Shown here one piece after another: positions 8,272 to 16,919 of a stretch of 64,000 bases of DNA. Position numbers and translations under genes: made by a program. The stretch is from positions 1 to 64,000 of the forward strand of contig CAVRIA010000006.1 of the NCBI GenBank assembly GCA_963721115.1, given 5' to 3'. Each line of letters begins with the position of its first letter. Positions within the stretch are counted from its first letter, which is position 1. Source of the stretch: CAVRIA01 sp963721115 (lineage in GTDB: Bacteria; Desulfobacterota; Binatia; HRBIN30; CADEER01). The notes under the pieces were generated by a model. It was not told where the DNA came from and made no database searches. It saw nothing but the letters and a program-made list of their open reading frames with translations.

Positions 8272-9207
8272 GTGGACTTCTACGAGCGACAGAGACGCAA
8301 CCGACGCTTCACGGCGTTGCTCATCGCCGCGTTCATCGTCTTCTTCGCCGCGGTCGGTCTGAGTCTCGACGTGTCGTTCGCCGGCTATCTCGTCGGCGGT
8401 ACCCGCTTCCCGTTCATCACCGTCGTCGCCCTTGCCGTGTCGGTGGGCGTCACTCTTCTCGGGTTCTACGGCGGCGGAAGGCTGGTCATGAGCTCGCTGC
8501 TCGCCCGCCCCTTGCGGGTCGAGGACCCGGAGCACCGCGAGCTGCACAACATCGTCACCGAAATCTCCCTCGCCGCCGGTCTGCCGCGCCCGAAGCTGTA
8601 CGTGATCCCCGACCCGTCGCCCAATGCCCTCGCCACCGGCCGCGACCCCGAGCACGCCACGATCGCCGTCACCGAGGGGGCCCTGGCGCTCCTCGACCGC
8701 GAGGAGACGCAGGGCGTGGTCGCGCACGAGATGGCGCACATCGCCAACCGCGACACCCTGGTGATGATGATGGTGGCCGTTCTGTACGGAGGCGTCATCA
8801 TGCTCGTCGACTGGGCGCGGCGCACTCTGTACTTCGGCGGCCGCCGCCGCGGCGCCGCGCCCGTCGTCCTGGCGGTGCTGCTCCTCGTGCTGGTCGTCGC
8901 CAGCCCGCTCATCTCCCGCTTGCTGGCGACGGCGGTGTCGCGACAGCGCGAGTACCTGGCCGACGCCACCGGAGTCGAGTTCACCCGCAACCCCGAGGGA
9001 CTGGCGCGCGCTCTCGCCAAGATCGCGCGCACCCGCTCGCCCTTGCGCGGCGCGACGCGGGGTACCGCGCATCTGTTCATCGTCAACCCGCTCAGGCGCC
9101 GCAGCGACGAGCGCGAGGGCAAGCTCGCCGATCTGTTCAGTACCCATCCGCCCATCGAGCGGCGCATCGCCATCCTGCGCGGCGTGGCCGGAAGGCCGCC
9201 GTCGTGA
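8272..9207 (+). CDS. M48 family membrane zinc metalloprotease (HtpX-like)
   Basis: A 311-residue membrane protease. It has two N-terminal transmembrane helices (about 15-37 and 43-67), the zinc motif H-E-M-A-H near residue 155, two further helices (about 163-180 and 205-225), and the third zinc ligand Glu in the R-E-Y-L-A-D-A-T segment. Enzymes of this family degrade damaged membrane proteins and are coupled to LemA proteins in many genomes. It starts at GTG 8272, without a strong ribosome site, and its stop overlaps the GTG of the next gene (GTGA), so lemA, this gene and the zinc-ribbon gene are probably one operon. Confidence 0.9.
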   Translation: MDFYERQRRNRRFTALLIAAFIVFFAAVGLSLDVSFAGYLVGGTRFPFITVVALAVSVGVTLLGFYGGGRLVMSSLLARPLRVEDPEHRELHNIVTEISLAAGLPRPKLYVIPDPSPNALATGRDPEHATIAVTEGALALLDREETQGVVAHEMAHIANRDTLVMMMVAVLYGGVIMLVDWARRTLYFGGRRRGAAPVVLAVLLLVLVVASPLISRLLATAVSRQREYLADATGVEFTRNPEGLARALAKIARTRSPLRGATRGTAHLFIVNPLRRRSDEREGKLADLFSTHPPIERRIAILRGVAGRPPS

Positions 9208-9786
9208 CCGCTTCCGCGCCCGCGGTGTGCCCGCACTGTGCCGTGGCGATGCAGAGCGTCACCGCACGCGCGTACAGCGGCTACTGCGTCGTCCTCGATC
9301 AGTGCCTACGCTGCGGCGGCATCTGGTGCGATCGCTGGGAGCTCTTTCCCGTGACGGCCGAGGAGGCCGAGCGGCTCGACACGATCGACGAGAAGAAAGT
9401 CGGCGCCGACGTTCCGGCGCCGCAGACGCCCGGGCGCTGCCCGCGCTGCGGCATCGACCTGAAGCCCTTTCACGATCCGCTGCTGCCCCCCGATGCGCGC
9501 ATCGAGCGCTGTCGCGTCTGCGAAGGGATGTGGCTCAATCGCGGCGAGCTGATTCGCTTCAAACGACGCGCGCCGCACCGCCCGCGGCTCGACGGGCGAG
9601 TCGCTCGACGCGCTCGCCGAGGCTTATGGCACAACGGCAAAGTGGAGCACGGTGCGGGAGCTAGACGGCGCCGTTCGCCCGGGAGAAGAGCCCCTCGCAG
9701 CGGACGAGACGACGCGATCGGCCCTGTGGGCGACGGTACCGTTCATCGTCTTGCGACTGCTCCTGCGCCTCGTGCTCGGCGTGTGA
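9204..9786 (+). CDS. Double zinc-ribbon (TFIIB-like) protein with a C-terminal membrane helix, frameshifted
   Basis: Two zf-TFIIB-type zinc ribbons can be read: C-P-H-C near residue 9 with C-L-R-C-G-G-I-W-C around 33-41, and C-P-R-C-G near 79 with C-R-V-C-E-G-M-W around 102-109. Such proteins are widespread but of unknown function. The frame that starts at GTG 9204 (overlapping the protease stop) turns into arginine-rich nonsense after about residue 125. The frame one base later instead gives a sensible helical tail (G-E-S-L-D-A-L-A-E-A-Y-G...) ending in a hydrophobic helix V-P-F-I-V-L-R-L-L-L-R-L-V-L-G-V and a stop at 9786. I read this as one inserted base between 9575 and 9594. The annotated span is the corrected gene. 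Confidence 0.72.
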
Positions 9787-9997
9787 CGGGGGCTCGGTGC
9801 CGTGCGAGCGGTGCAGTCGCTTTGCTTGTCTAAGGACGGCTGTGCGGCATTTTCCGGACGACCTCCGGCGGTGCCCTAAAACGATCTGCTACCCTCGACC
9901 AAAGAGACATTCCAACGGCATTTTAGAGGAGGGATTTCCCTTGGCTGGACGGAGCAATCCCATTTTAAAAAAAAATTTCCAAAATGGTATTCGCCTG

Positions 9998-10026
9998 TTG
10001 ACCTAGCGAAAATCGGACCATATAAT
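9998..10026 (+). promoter_or_regulatory. Strong sigma-70-type promoter with an A/T-rich UP-like region
   Basis: TTGACC at 9998-10003 and a perfect TATAAT at 10021-10026 are separated by exactly 17 bp. Directly upstream (about 9961-9990) lies a run of A and T tracts, striking in this GC-rich window and typical of an UP element. It should drive the small lysine-rich gene at 10126, giving a 5' leader of about 90 nt. Confidence 0.8.
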
Positions 10027-10094
10027 CGGCCTCGATCTGGAGGTGGGTGGCTGTGGAGAGAGTGCCTGTGATGAGAGGGGTAGTTAAGACAGAC

Positions 10095-10120
10095 TGAAGC
10101 TAACGCTTCAACCAAGGAGG
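10095..10120 (+). promoter_or_regulatory. Leader hairpin next to a consensus ribosome binding site
   Basis: TGAAGC (10095-10100) and GCTTCA (10105-10110) form a six-bp stem with a TAAC loop. Three bases later comes a full AAGGAGG (10114-10120) five bases before the ATG at 10126. This is the best ribosome site in the window and indicates high translation. The hairpin may protect or tune it. Confidence 0.6.
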
Positions 10121-10125
10121 CTATT

Positions 10126-10245
10126 ATGCCAGTAGCAAGGAAGAAAGCGACAAGGTCGACTGCGAAGAAGGCGAAGCCGGCTTCCAAGGCAAAGAAGAAG
10201 GCGCCGGCCAAGAAGAAGACGACTGCTGCAAAGAAGAAGAAGTAA
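10126..10245 (+). CDS. 39-residue lysine-rich histone H1-tail-like peptide
   Basis: Too short for usual gene calling but very well supported by its signals: perfect promoter, consensus ribosome site, and a 15-bp terminator behind it. The product has 39 residues, 16 of them Lys and 10 Ala, with no hydrophobic core, in K-K-A, A-K-K-K and A-P-A-K-K-K units that resemble the C-terminal tails of histone H1 and bacterial H1-like proteins such as HctB or AlgP. It should be unfolded and bind DNA or RNA, perhaps as a small nucleoid protein. The codons AAG and GCx are repetitive, so slippage could change its length between strains. Function is inferred from composition only. Confidence 0.8.
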   Translation: MPVARKKATRSTAKKAKPASKAKKKAPAKKKTTAAKKKK

Positions 10246-10309
10246 GCACCGCAACACGTTGGTTCAGGCCATTCACTAGGCCAGCATTTTTTCCCTTTCG
10301 CACAGGCAC

Positions 10310-10368
10310 GAGCCTTCGGGCTCAACGAAAGAGGCCCTCCGGGAAACCCGGAGGGCCTCTTCGCGTTT
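10310..10368 (+). terminator. Rho-independent terminator of the lysine-rich gene
   Basis: A GAGCC-TTCG-GGCTC hairpin (10310-10323) is followed by a perfect 15-bp stem (10329-10343 with 10347-10361) closed by an AAA loop and then CGCGTTTT. The double structure isolates the small gene from the hydrolase downstream. Confidence 0.85.
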
Positions 10369-10483
10369 TGGGGTGAACGCCGTCCCCGTTTTCCCTGCCG
10401 CGGTGCGGGCGCCGATCTTCCCTCGAGGACGCGGCCCGCATTCTACCTTGCCCTCGCGGTGCGGGCCGGGCAGGTTGGCCGGC

Positions 10484-11264
10484 ATGGAGCAGAAGATCGG
10501 CCCGCTGATCGCCGACGTCTGGCACGGAGAGAGCGAGCGCTTCACGGCACCGCTGCTCCTTGTACACGGCCTCTGGGACACGGCCGACACGTGGCGTCGC
10601 TTCACAGGGTTTCTCACTCACCGTGGCTGGCACTGTGTCGCGCCTCATCTGCGCGGACGGAGGGGGAGCGAGCCGGCTCGCCGGTTCGAGGAACACCTTT
10701 CCGACTTGCGTGCCGTCGTCGGTGCGATGGACGCACCTCCGGTGATCGTCGGACACGACCTCGGAGGGCTTCTCGCCCTGCACGCGGCGTCCGCCGCGCG
10801 CGCCGTCGTCGCCTTGGCACCGCTCGTGCCCGTGTCGGTAGCCGCACAACCGCCGGCCGCCCTGGCGGGAGCGGGAACCTGGTGGCAGCGCTGGCGCGGC
10901 GGACTTCGCTCCGCTCCGGCGGGGCGCTGGCGGGGCGCTTACCCGCTGCAGAACCGCGCGCTCGAGCCCGCCGGCGCTGCTCCGCCAATTGACCGAAGAG
11001 CCGCTCGAGGGGCCACTCGGAACGGGTGGCGTCGCCGGCCCTGGTCCTGGCAGGAGAGGCGGACCGCGTGACGCCGCTCGACGACGCGCGCGCCCTGGCG
11101 GAGCGCGCCGGCGCCGAGCTCCAGGTGTGCGGTGGCAGCGGACATGCCCTGCCCCTCGACGCGAACTGGAAAGACACGGTCTCCACCGTTCACCGCTGGA
11201 TCATCCACCGCCTCGGCGCCGCGCTCCTGGAGCATCGTACGAAGAGGAGCCAGGGGAGAGCTGA
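10484..11264 (+). CDS. Alpha/beta hydrolase with Asp nucleophile (epoxide hydrolase/dehalogenase type), frameshifted
   Basis: The N-terminal half reads as an alpha/beta hydrolase from M-E-Q-K-I-G: an oxyanion segment L-L-V-H-G-L-W-D-T-A-D-T-W, then the nucleophile elbow G-H-D-L-G-G. The elbow residue is Asp rather than Ser, as in epoxide hydrolases and haloalkane dehalogenases. The frame then degrades. The reading frame one base on gives L-L-R-Q-L-T-E-E-P-L-E-G-P-L, and one base further again gives A-L-V-L-A-G-E-A-D-R-V-T-P and the catalytic His in G-S-G-H-A-L-P. Two single-base insertions (about 10925-10985 and about 11022) explain this. The 3' end is not certain: stops lie at 11264 in one frame and 11487 in another. 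Confidence 0.65.
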
Positions 11265-11301
11265 GCACCGGCGAGCCGAGGCCGCAGCTCGAACGCAACC
11301 G

Positions 11302-11342
11302 GCGCACCGGCTCACCGGCATACCCGCTCACCGGCTCACCGG
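11302..11342. repeat. Short tandem CTCACCGG repeats
   Basis: The motif GCxCACCGGCTCACCGG occurs twice (11302-11318 and 11326-11342) between the hydrolase end and the thiolase start. It is a low-complexity linker that probably lies outside both genes. Confidence 0.6.
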
Positions 11343-11423
11343 CCCACCGAGCCGATTGACTCACCGCGGCACGCCTGTTACCCGTCCGTGGTCCCACACC
11401 ACCCCAGCTCGGAGGAAATCCCC

Positions 11424-12563
11424 ATGGCAGAGGCTTACATCATCGACGCGTGTCGTACTGCGCGCGGGCGCCGCAAGGGCACCCTGAGTGAGACCCATCC
11501 CATCGACCTGTTGAACGCTCCGATGCGAGCGCTGCTGCAGCGCGCCGGCGTCGATCCCGGTCAGATCGACGACGTGGTGGTGGGCTGTGTGACCGAGACG
11601 GGAGAGCAGGGGGCGAACCTGGCCCGCTCCGCGGTGCTCGCCGCGGGCTGGCCGATCGAGGTGCCGGGCGTAACGTTGAACCGCTTCTGCGGTTCCGGCC
11701 AGCAGGCGGTGAACTTCGCCGCTCAGGCGGTGAAGGCCGGGGCGCAGGACCTGGTTGTCGCCGCCGGCGTGGAGAACATGACGCGGGTGCCGATGGGCTC
11801 GGACATGGGTCCGCTGCCCGCCAGCCTGATGGAGAAGTACAACCTGGTGCCGCAGGGCCTGTCGGCGGAGATGGTCGCCGAGAAGTGGGGCTTCACGCGC
11901 GAGCAGGTCGACGAGTTCGCGCTCGCCAGCCAGCACAAGGCGTGGAAGGCGATTCAGGAGGGCCGCTTCAAAAAGGGGATCGTGCCCATCGAGGTGACGC
12001 ACAACGGCGAGCGCAAGGTGTTCGACACCGACGAGCACGTGCGGCCGCAGTCGACCATGGAAGGGCTGGCGGCGTTGCAGCCGGCGTTCAAGCCGGACGG
12101 CGTGATCACCGCCGGCAACTCGAGCGGCATCGTCGACGGCGCCGCGGCGGTGCTGGTGGCGTCCGAGCAGAAGGTGAAGGAGCTGAAGCTGAACCCCCGG
12201 GCGCGCGTCGTCGAGCAGATGATCGTCGGCTCCGAGCCGGTGATCATGCTCACCGGTCCGATTCCCGCCACACAGAAGGTGCTGAAGAAGGCGGGCATGA
12301 AGCTCGAGGACATCGACCTCATCGAGATCAACGAGGCTTTCGCGCCGGTTCCTCTGATGTTGATGCAGGAGCTCGGCATGGATCCCGCCAAGGTCAACGT
12401 CAACGGCGGTGCGATCGCGCTCGGCCATCCTCTCGGCGCTACCGGAGCGATGCTGATCGGCACCCTGATGGACGAGCTCGAGCGCACCGACAAGCGCTTC
12501 GGCCTCAGCACCATGTGCATCGGCATCGGCATGGGCATCGCGACCATCGTCGAGCGGTTGTAG
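11424..12563 (+). CDS. Acetyl-CoA C-acyltransferase (3-ketoacyl-CoA thiolase)
   Basis: A 379-residue degradative thiolase of usual length. The nucleophile Cys lies in N-R-F-C-G-S-G-Q-Q (about residue 92), the His in the G-H-P-L-G-A-T-G-A block, and the second catalytic Cys in M-C-I-G-I-G-M-G near the C-terminus. It should cleave 3-ketoacyl-CoA with CoA in fatty acid or related beta-oxidation. ATG 11424 has GGAGGAAAT eight bases upstream, so the earlier GTG at 11388 is not used. The gene is followed 47 bp later, on the other strand, by a patatin-like lipase that could supply fatty acids, but they are not co-transcribed. Confidence 0.92.
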   Translation: MAEAYIIDACRTARGRRKGTLSETHPIDLLNAPMRALLQRAGVDPGQIDDVVVGCVTETGEQGANLARSAVLAAGWPIEVPGVTLNRFCGSGQQAVNFAAQAVKAGAQDLVVAAGVENMTRVPMGSDMGPLPASLMEKYNLVPQGLSAEMVAEKWGFTREQVDEFALASQHKAWKAIQEGRFKKGIVPIEVTHNGERKVFDTDEHVRPQSTMEGLAALQPAFKPDGVITAGNSSGIVDGAAAVLVASEQKVKELKLNPRARVVEQMIVGSEPVIMLTGPIPATQKVLKKAGMKLEDIDLIEINEAFAPVPLMLMQELGMDPAKVNVNGGAIALGHPLGATGAMLIGTLMDELERTDKRFGLSTMCIGIGMGIATIVERL

Positions 12564-12609
12564 CGGCGGGGACTTCCCCCCGGCAATCCACCGCAGCCGC
12601 CGGCCGTAC

Positions 12610-13959
12610 TTACGCCACGCTGAGGCGGCGGCGCGGGAATTCACGGGTCAGCGCTTCGGTCGCTTCGGCGACGTCTTCCTCGCGCATCTTGCCCATGCTG
12701 TCGCGGACGTCGCGGCGCGTCATCGACATGCCGTAGCGCTCCAGGATGGGCTTGATCAGCTCGTAGTTGCGCTCGATCGACTCGGTGACCGACATGTATC
12801 CGTACTGGGCCGCGCGCAGGCGCGCCCAGTAATCCAGGGCGTTGAGCTGGAAGAAGTGGACGTCCGACTCCTTCGGCTCGACGACGATGATGTCGCCCTG
12901 GAAGTTGGGGTCGTCCTGGTACTGGCGCAGCCCGTACTGCAGGCGCGAGTGCAACAGGGTGCGGAAAACCTGGTTGATGATGCTCAACAGGCCGCCGTCG
13001 GCCATGAGCGGGCCGTCGTACGCGTAGCGGCCGCGCTGCTTGTCGAAGCGGCGGCGGACGCGATTCGAAAAGGGCCGGAACGGGTTGTAGCAGATGACCA
13101 GGTCGGCCCCGTGCTCGATCGCGACGTCGATGTTGGCGGTGCGGCGAACGCCGCCGTCGACGTAGTCGACTCCCTTGATGCGCGCCGGGCGGTAAAAGCC
13201 CGGCAGCGCTGTCGACGCCTGCACCGCCTCGGAGACGGTGATCGAAGCGTCCTCGTCGTGGCCGAAGACGGCGCGCTCGGCCGTGTCGAGGTTCATCGCG
13301 CTGATGTAGAGCTCGCGACCGTTGCGCCGATGCTGCGTGCGAAAATCATTGCTGATCCCGGCGCGCTGAAAATTGCGGCGGATGTAGCGCTCGATGCTCG
13401 AGTTGTCGAACAGCCCGCTGGGCACGTGATCGAGCAACGACGGGAACTGGCGGCGATTCCACAGCGTCTCGGCGATCGGTGCCAGCAGGCGCGGCAGACT
13501 GCCCGGGCTGGGTGCGGCGAGATACTCCCGCACGGCCTTGCGCAGCTCCTCGCCGGCCTTCGGCGTGGCCTTGATGAGGTCCGCCACGGTGCCCGGCAGG
13601 AACAGGGTGACGGCGAGAGCGTACTCGAGCGGCCGTTCGACGAACTCGCGGAAATTGGGACTGTAGAAGTCCAGGAAGCGAAAACGCGTCAGCTCGGTCG
13701 ACTTCCCCTCCAGGCTCTTGATCATCTCCGCCGGGCTGATTCCGCAGGCGAGGGGAGCCGCCAGCACCGCGCCGGCGGAGAGCCCGACGTAGGTGTCGAA
13801 CTCGTTGGTTTTGCGATTGACGAGGAAGTCGTCGAGGGCCTTGATCCCGCCGAGCTTGAACGCGCCGCCGGAGACAGCGCCTCCGGCCAGCACCAGAGCG
13901 ACCTTCGGATCTCGCTTGCGAGTCTTGAGGTCGCTCTTCTGAACGATGGTGATTCCCAT
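12610..13959 (-). CDS. Patatin-like phospholipase
   Basis: A 449-residue patatin-fold lipid acyl hydrolase. The oxyanion motif L-A-G-G-A-V-S-G-G-A-F-K-L-G-G lies at about residues 24-38, the nucleophile Ser in G-L-S-A-G-A near residue 60, and the catalytic Asp in Y-V-D-G-G near 265. The dyad is complete, so it should be active on membrane or storage lipids. There is no signal peptide; the N-terminus is basic (K-T-R-K-R-D-P-K). A hydrophobic stretch around residues 113-130 may bind membrane. The C-terminal 140 residues are not part of the core patatin fold and I do not recognise them. Confidence 0.88.
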   Translation of the reverse strand: MGITIVQKSDLKTRKRDPKVALVLAGGAVSGGAFKLGGIKALDDFLVNRKTNEFDTYVGLSAGAVLAAPLACGISPAEMIKSLEGKSTELTRFRFLDFYSPNFREFVERPLEYALAVTLFLPGTVADLIKATPKAGEELRKAVREYLAAPSPGSLPRLLAPIAETLWNRRQFPSLLDHVPSGLFDNSSIERYIRRNFQRAGISNDFRTQHRRNGRELYISAMNLDTAERAVFGHDEDASITVSEAVQASTALPGFYRPARIKGVDYVDGGVRRTANIDVAIEHGADLVICYNPFRPFSNRVRRRFDKQRGRYAYDGPLMADGGLLSIINQVFRTLLHSRLQYGLRQYQDDPNFQGDIIVVEPKESDVHFFQLNALDYWARLRAAQYGYMSVTESIERNYELIKPILERYGMSMTRRDVRDSMGKMREEDVAEATEALTREFPRRRLSVA

Positions 13960-14012
13960 CGCCTAGCTTCCCTCAATCAATTGATTGACCGTAGAGGTCG
14001 TGACGCACCTTG

Positions 14013-14747
14013 TCAAGGACGACGTGAGGGCGCCAGCAGGGCGGGCCGGGACAGCTCCCAGCGGCCCTCCGCCAGCCCTGCATGGGTATCGAGCACGCGC
14101 CAGTAGCCGTGGAACTCGTATCCGAACAGCGGGCAGCCTGCGGCGAGCATGGCCGGATAGGTGCGCGCATTGATGCCGAAGCGGCCCTCCTCCATGTAGG
14201 AGAACACCTGCGGCTCGAAGACGTGCACGCCGGCGAACATGAGCGCCGTGAGCGGCTCGTGCACCTCGGGCGGGCGGCCGAGGAAGCGCCGGATGCGTCC
14301 CCGCGCGTCGACCTCGATGACGCCGTAGCGCGCCGCCTCCCGGTCGGGCCGCAGGACCATCGTCGCCCGCGCTCCCCGGTGGCGATGCCAGCGGACGACC
14401 TCGGCGAGATTCAGGTCGATCACCGTGTCGGCGTTCAGCACGACGAAGGTCCCGTCTTCCAGGAAGGATTGCGCGTTCTTGATCGCCCCGCCGGTATCGA
14501 GGATCGGGTGCTCCTCCGAGTAGGTGATCGACATCCCGAAGCGGCTGCCGTCGCCGAGGGCGTCGCGAATCTGCTCGCCGAGATGGTGCAGGTTGATGAG
14601 GACGTCGCGGATCCCCGCTTCGCGCAGGACGGCGAGCGGGTAGGCGATCAGCGGCCGGCCGGCGACCTGGATCAGCGGCTTGGGCATGCGGTCGGTGAGC
14701 GGGCGCAAGCGGCTGCCGAAGCCCGCCGCGAGGATCATCGCCTTCAC
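14013..14747 (-). CDS. murU: Sugar-1-phosphate nucleotidyltransferase, MurU-like
   Basis: A Rossmann-like nucleotidyltransferase of about 240 residues. The N-terminal signature M-I-L-A-A-G-F-G-S-R-L-R-P-L-T and P-K-P-L bind the NTP; the metal-binding Asp is in V-L-N-A-D-T-V. MurU transfers UMP to N-acetylmuramate-1-phosphate in the cell-wall recycling route that bypasses de novo UDP-MurNAc synthesis. The case for MurU rather than a generic NDP-sugar pyrophosphorylase is the partner: the preceding gene is an AmgK-like sugar kinase whose stop codon overlaps this GTG start (GTGA at 14744-14747). An alternative ATG lies at 14738. This assignment is inference from gene pairing and family resemblance. 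Confidence 0.78.
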   Translation of the reverse strand: MKAMILAAGFGSRLRPLTDRMPKPLIQVAGRPLIAYPLAVLREAGIRDVLINLHHLGEQIRDALGDGSRFGMSITYSEEHPILDTGGAIKNAQSFLEDGTFVVLNADTVIDLNLAEVVRWHRHRGARATMVLRPDREAARYGVIEVDARGRIRRFLGRPPEVHEPLTALMFAGVHVFEPQVFSYMEEGRFGINARTYPAMLAAGCPLFGYEFHGYWRVLDTHAGLAEGRWELSRPALLAPSRRP

Positions 14748-15824
14748 GGTCGCAGCTCGGGGAAGTAGCGGGAGAGAACGGCGCGCAGGTCGGCGAGATC
14801 GGGCCGGGTGTCGAGCAGGCGGGCGATCTGTCGCAGCGTCGGCGGCAGGTAGCGCAGGTAGCCCGGCTTGCCCTTGGCGCGGTCGAGATACTGGAAGCGG
14901 CCGACGACCTTGAACGCCTTCTGCAAGGCGCAGGCGGAGTAGACCTCCCAGAGCCCCGCCTCGCTCCAGCGCGGTCCGCCGCGCGCTTCCGACTGGCGCG
15001 CGTAGTAGGCGAGAAGGCGGCGCTCGAGCGGCCGGGTGCACCACCTCCGGGGTGACGCGGTCGCCGAGCAGGGTGGCGAGGTCGTAGGGAGCCGGCGCCA
15101 GCAGCGCGTCTTGGAAGTCGATCACGCGGATGCCTCCGTCGCGGACGAAGAGGTTCCAGCCGTGGAAGTCGCGGTGATTGAGGACGCGCGGCTGTCGGTC
15201 GAGGTAGCGGGCGAGGGCGGTAAAGCGCTCGCGCAGAAGGGCTGTCTCGGAATCGGGGAGCGGCCCGTCGATCCGATCGATCAGCCCCCACTCGAGGAAG
15301 TGCTCGAACTCCCACAGGAAGAGCCGCTCGTCGAACTGCTGCTGAAAGGCGATGCAGGCGTCGTCGCGCCGCGCCGTGCCGTTCACCTGCAGGAGCAGCA
15401 GCTGGTCGATCGCGCGCGCGAAGAGCTCCTCCACCTCCTCGTCGCGCCTGCCCTGAACGGCGTCCCACAGAGTGACCGAGCCGACGTCCTCGAGGAGGAG
15501 GACGCCTTCGTCGGACGCATCGAGGTAGAGCTCGGGCACCGCAACCCCGATCCGGATCAGGAACTCGTGCACGTTGACGTAGGGGAGCTGCCGCAGCGGC
15601 TCGGCGAACACCGCGAGCTCGTCGGACGACATGGCGATGCCGCGGTCGGCGAGCAGCATGACCACCACCGTCGCCGGCGCGCCGGGTCCGCGCAGACGGG
15701 CCCGCGCATAGCTACGGGTCGATGCGTCACCGGCGAGCGCCTCCACCTCGGCGAGCGCGGCGTCCGATCCGAAGGAGCGGCGAATCAGCGGCTCGAGTCG
15801 GGCGGCGAGATCGGACTCCGCCAT
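14744..15824 (-). CDS. amgK: AmgK-like anomeric sugar kinase (aminoglycoside phosphotransferase fold), frameshifted
   Basis: A 360-residue APH-fold kinase. The catalytic loop L-N-H-R-D-F-H-G-W-N-L and the metal motif V-I-D-F-Q-D-A match AmgK, which phosphorylates N-acetylmuramate and N-acetylglucosamine at the anomeric carbon. The frame from 15824 breaks just after V-T-P-E-V-V. The C-terminal part continues one base away and includes a clean helix-rich tail (A-F-K-V-V-G-R-F-Q-Y-L-D-R ... R-Y-F-P-E-L-R-P-stop) ending at 14744. One extra base near 15030 explains it. It is the first gene of a two-gene AmgK-MurU operon, suggesting recycling of peptidoglycan sugars. Confidence 0.78.
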
Positions 15825-15961
15825 CAGCCCCCCCGGCGCCGGCGCGAGACGCGGACGCCAACGGCGATCGGGCGAGCGGGGAAGGTCTTCATTCGAACGT
15901 CGGAGCCTCCGTTGCGAGGCAAGTAGCAGAGCGCTGGTCGGCCCGTCAAAAGTAGGTCACC

Positions 15962-15988
15962 TTGACATCGCAAAGCCCTTCACATACT
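15962..15988 (+). promoter_or_regulatory. Candidate promoter of the nuo operon
   Basis: A perfect TTGACA (15962-15967) is followed 15 bp later by CATACT (15983-15988), a fair -10 element, about 60 bp before nuoA. The spacing is short, so strength is uncertain, but it is the only good -35 in the gap. Confidence 0.45.
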
Positions 15989-16047
15989 TCCCGAAGTTGG
16001 TTTCCCGCACTGAACGCCAACGCGCCTGCGACCACGAAGGCCGAGTC

Positions 16048-16404
16048 ATGATCGCCCAATACGGTCCCATTTTGATCACGTTCGCGCTCGCGGCTGTGGT
16101 CGTCGTGGTCATGATCGGCGCCGGCAAGCTGCTCGGGCCGCGCAACCGGACGGACGCCAAGCTGGAGACGTTCGAGTGCGGCAACGAGCCGAGCGGCTCG
16201 GCGTGGGGACGCTTCGACGTGAAGTTCTACCTGACGGCGATTCTCTTCGTCGTCTTCGACGTCGAGGTGGTCTTCATGTACCCCTGGGCCGTCGTGTTCC
16301 GAAAGCTCGGTTGGTTCGGCCTCAACGCCATGGCGATCTTCATGGCCGTGCTGCTGATCGGCCTTCTGTACGAATGGCGAAAGGGAGCCCTGGAGTGGGA
16401 ATGA
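16048..16404 (+). CDS. nuoA: NADH-quinone oxidoreductase subunit A
   Basis: A 118-residue NuoA with three membrane helices and the family marker F-E-C-G-N-E-P in the loop after helix 1, whose Cys lies in the moving loop near the quinone site. It belongs to the membrane arm of complex I. ATG 16048 (M-I-A-Q-Y-G-P) is chosen over GTG 15997, since the upstream residues are charged and not family-like. Its stop overlaps the start of nuoC in an ATGA arrangement. In standard operons nuoB sits exactly here between A and C; the overlap shows nothing was lost from this junction in the present sequence. Confidence 0.95.
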   Translation: MIAQYGPILITFALAAVVVVVMIGAGKLLGPRNRTDAKLETFECGNEPSGSAWGRFDVKFYLTAILFVVFDVEVVFMYPWAVVFRKLGWFGLNAMAIFMAVLLIGLLYEWRKGALEWE

Positions 16405-16919
16405 GCGCCGAGGAGCTGCTCGCCCGCGTCCGCGAGCTGGCCGGAGAACGGATCCGGGCGACCGCCGTGCTGCATGGAGAGGCAGTAGCGGCCGTCGGCC
16501 GCGACGACGCTCCGGCCCTCCTGGAAGAGCTGCGCGACCGTTCCGATCTCGCCTTCAACTTCCTGATGGATCTCACCTGCGTCGACTATCTCGGTCAGAC
16601 GCCGCGCTTCGAGGTCGTATACCAGCTCTACTCTCTCGCCCACGGTCACCGCTTCCGCCTCAAGATCCGCGTCCCCGAGGACGATCCCTGGGTACACACG
16701 GCCACCGGGCTGTGGAACTCGGCGAACTGGCTGGAGCGCGAGGCGTGGGACATGTTCGGCGTTCGCTTCGTCGGCCATCCCGACCCGCGCCGCATCCTGA
16801 TGTACGAGGAGTTCGTCGGGCACCCGTTGCGCAAGGACTACCCGTACAACAAGCGCCAACCTCTCACTCACGAACGCGATCCGATCGCGCTCGACTGGAA
16901 GTTCCATGGCAAGCGCTGA
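16401..16919 (+). CDS. nuoC: NADH-quinone oxidoreductase subunit C
   Basis: A 172-residue NuoC of the peripheral arm. The family core is clear: the M-D-L-T-C-V-D-Y segment, the N-W-L-E-R-E-A-W-D-M-F-G-V signature around residues 110-122, and H-P-L-R-K-D-Y-P. It is a separate protein rather than a C-D fusion. It overlaps nuoA by four bases and its own 3' end overlaps the nuoD start by 14 bases, showing tight translational coupling. No cofactor is bound by this subunit; it helps hold NuoB and NuoD, so the absence of nuoB beside it is notable. Confidence 0.94.
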   Translation: MSAEELLARVRELAGERIRATAVLHGEAVAAVGRDDAPALLEELRDRSDLAFNFLMDLTCVDYLGQTPRFEVVYQLYSLAHGHRFRLKIRVPEDDPWVHTATGLWNSANWLEREAWDMFGVRFVGHPDPRRILMYEEFVGHPLRKDYPYNKRQPLTHERDPIALDWKFHGKR

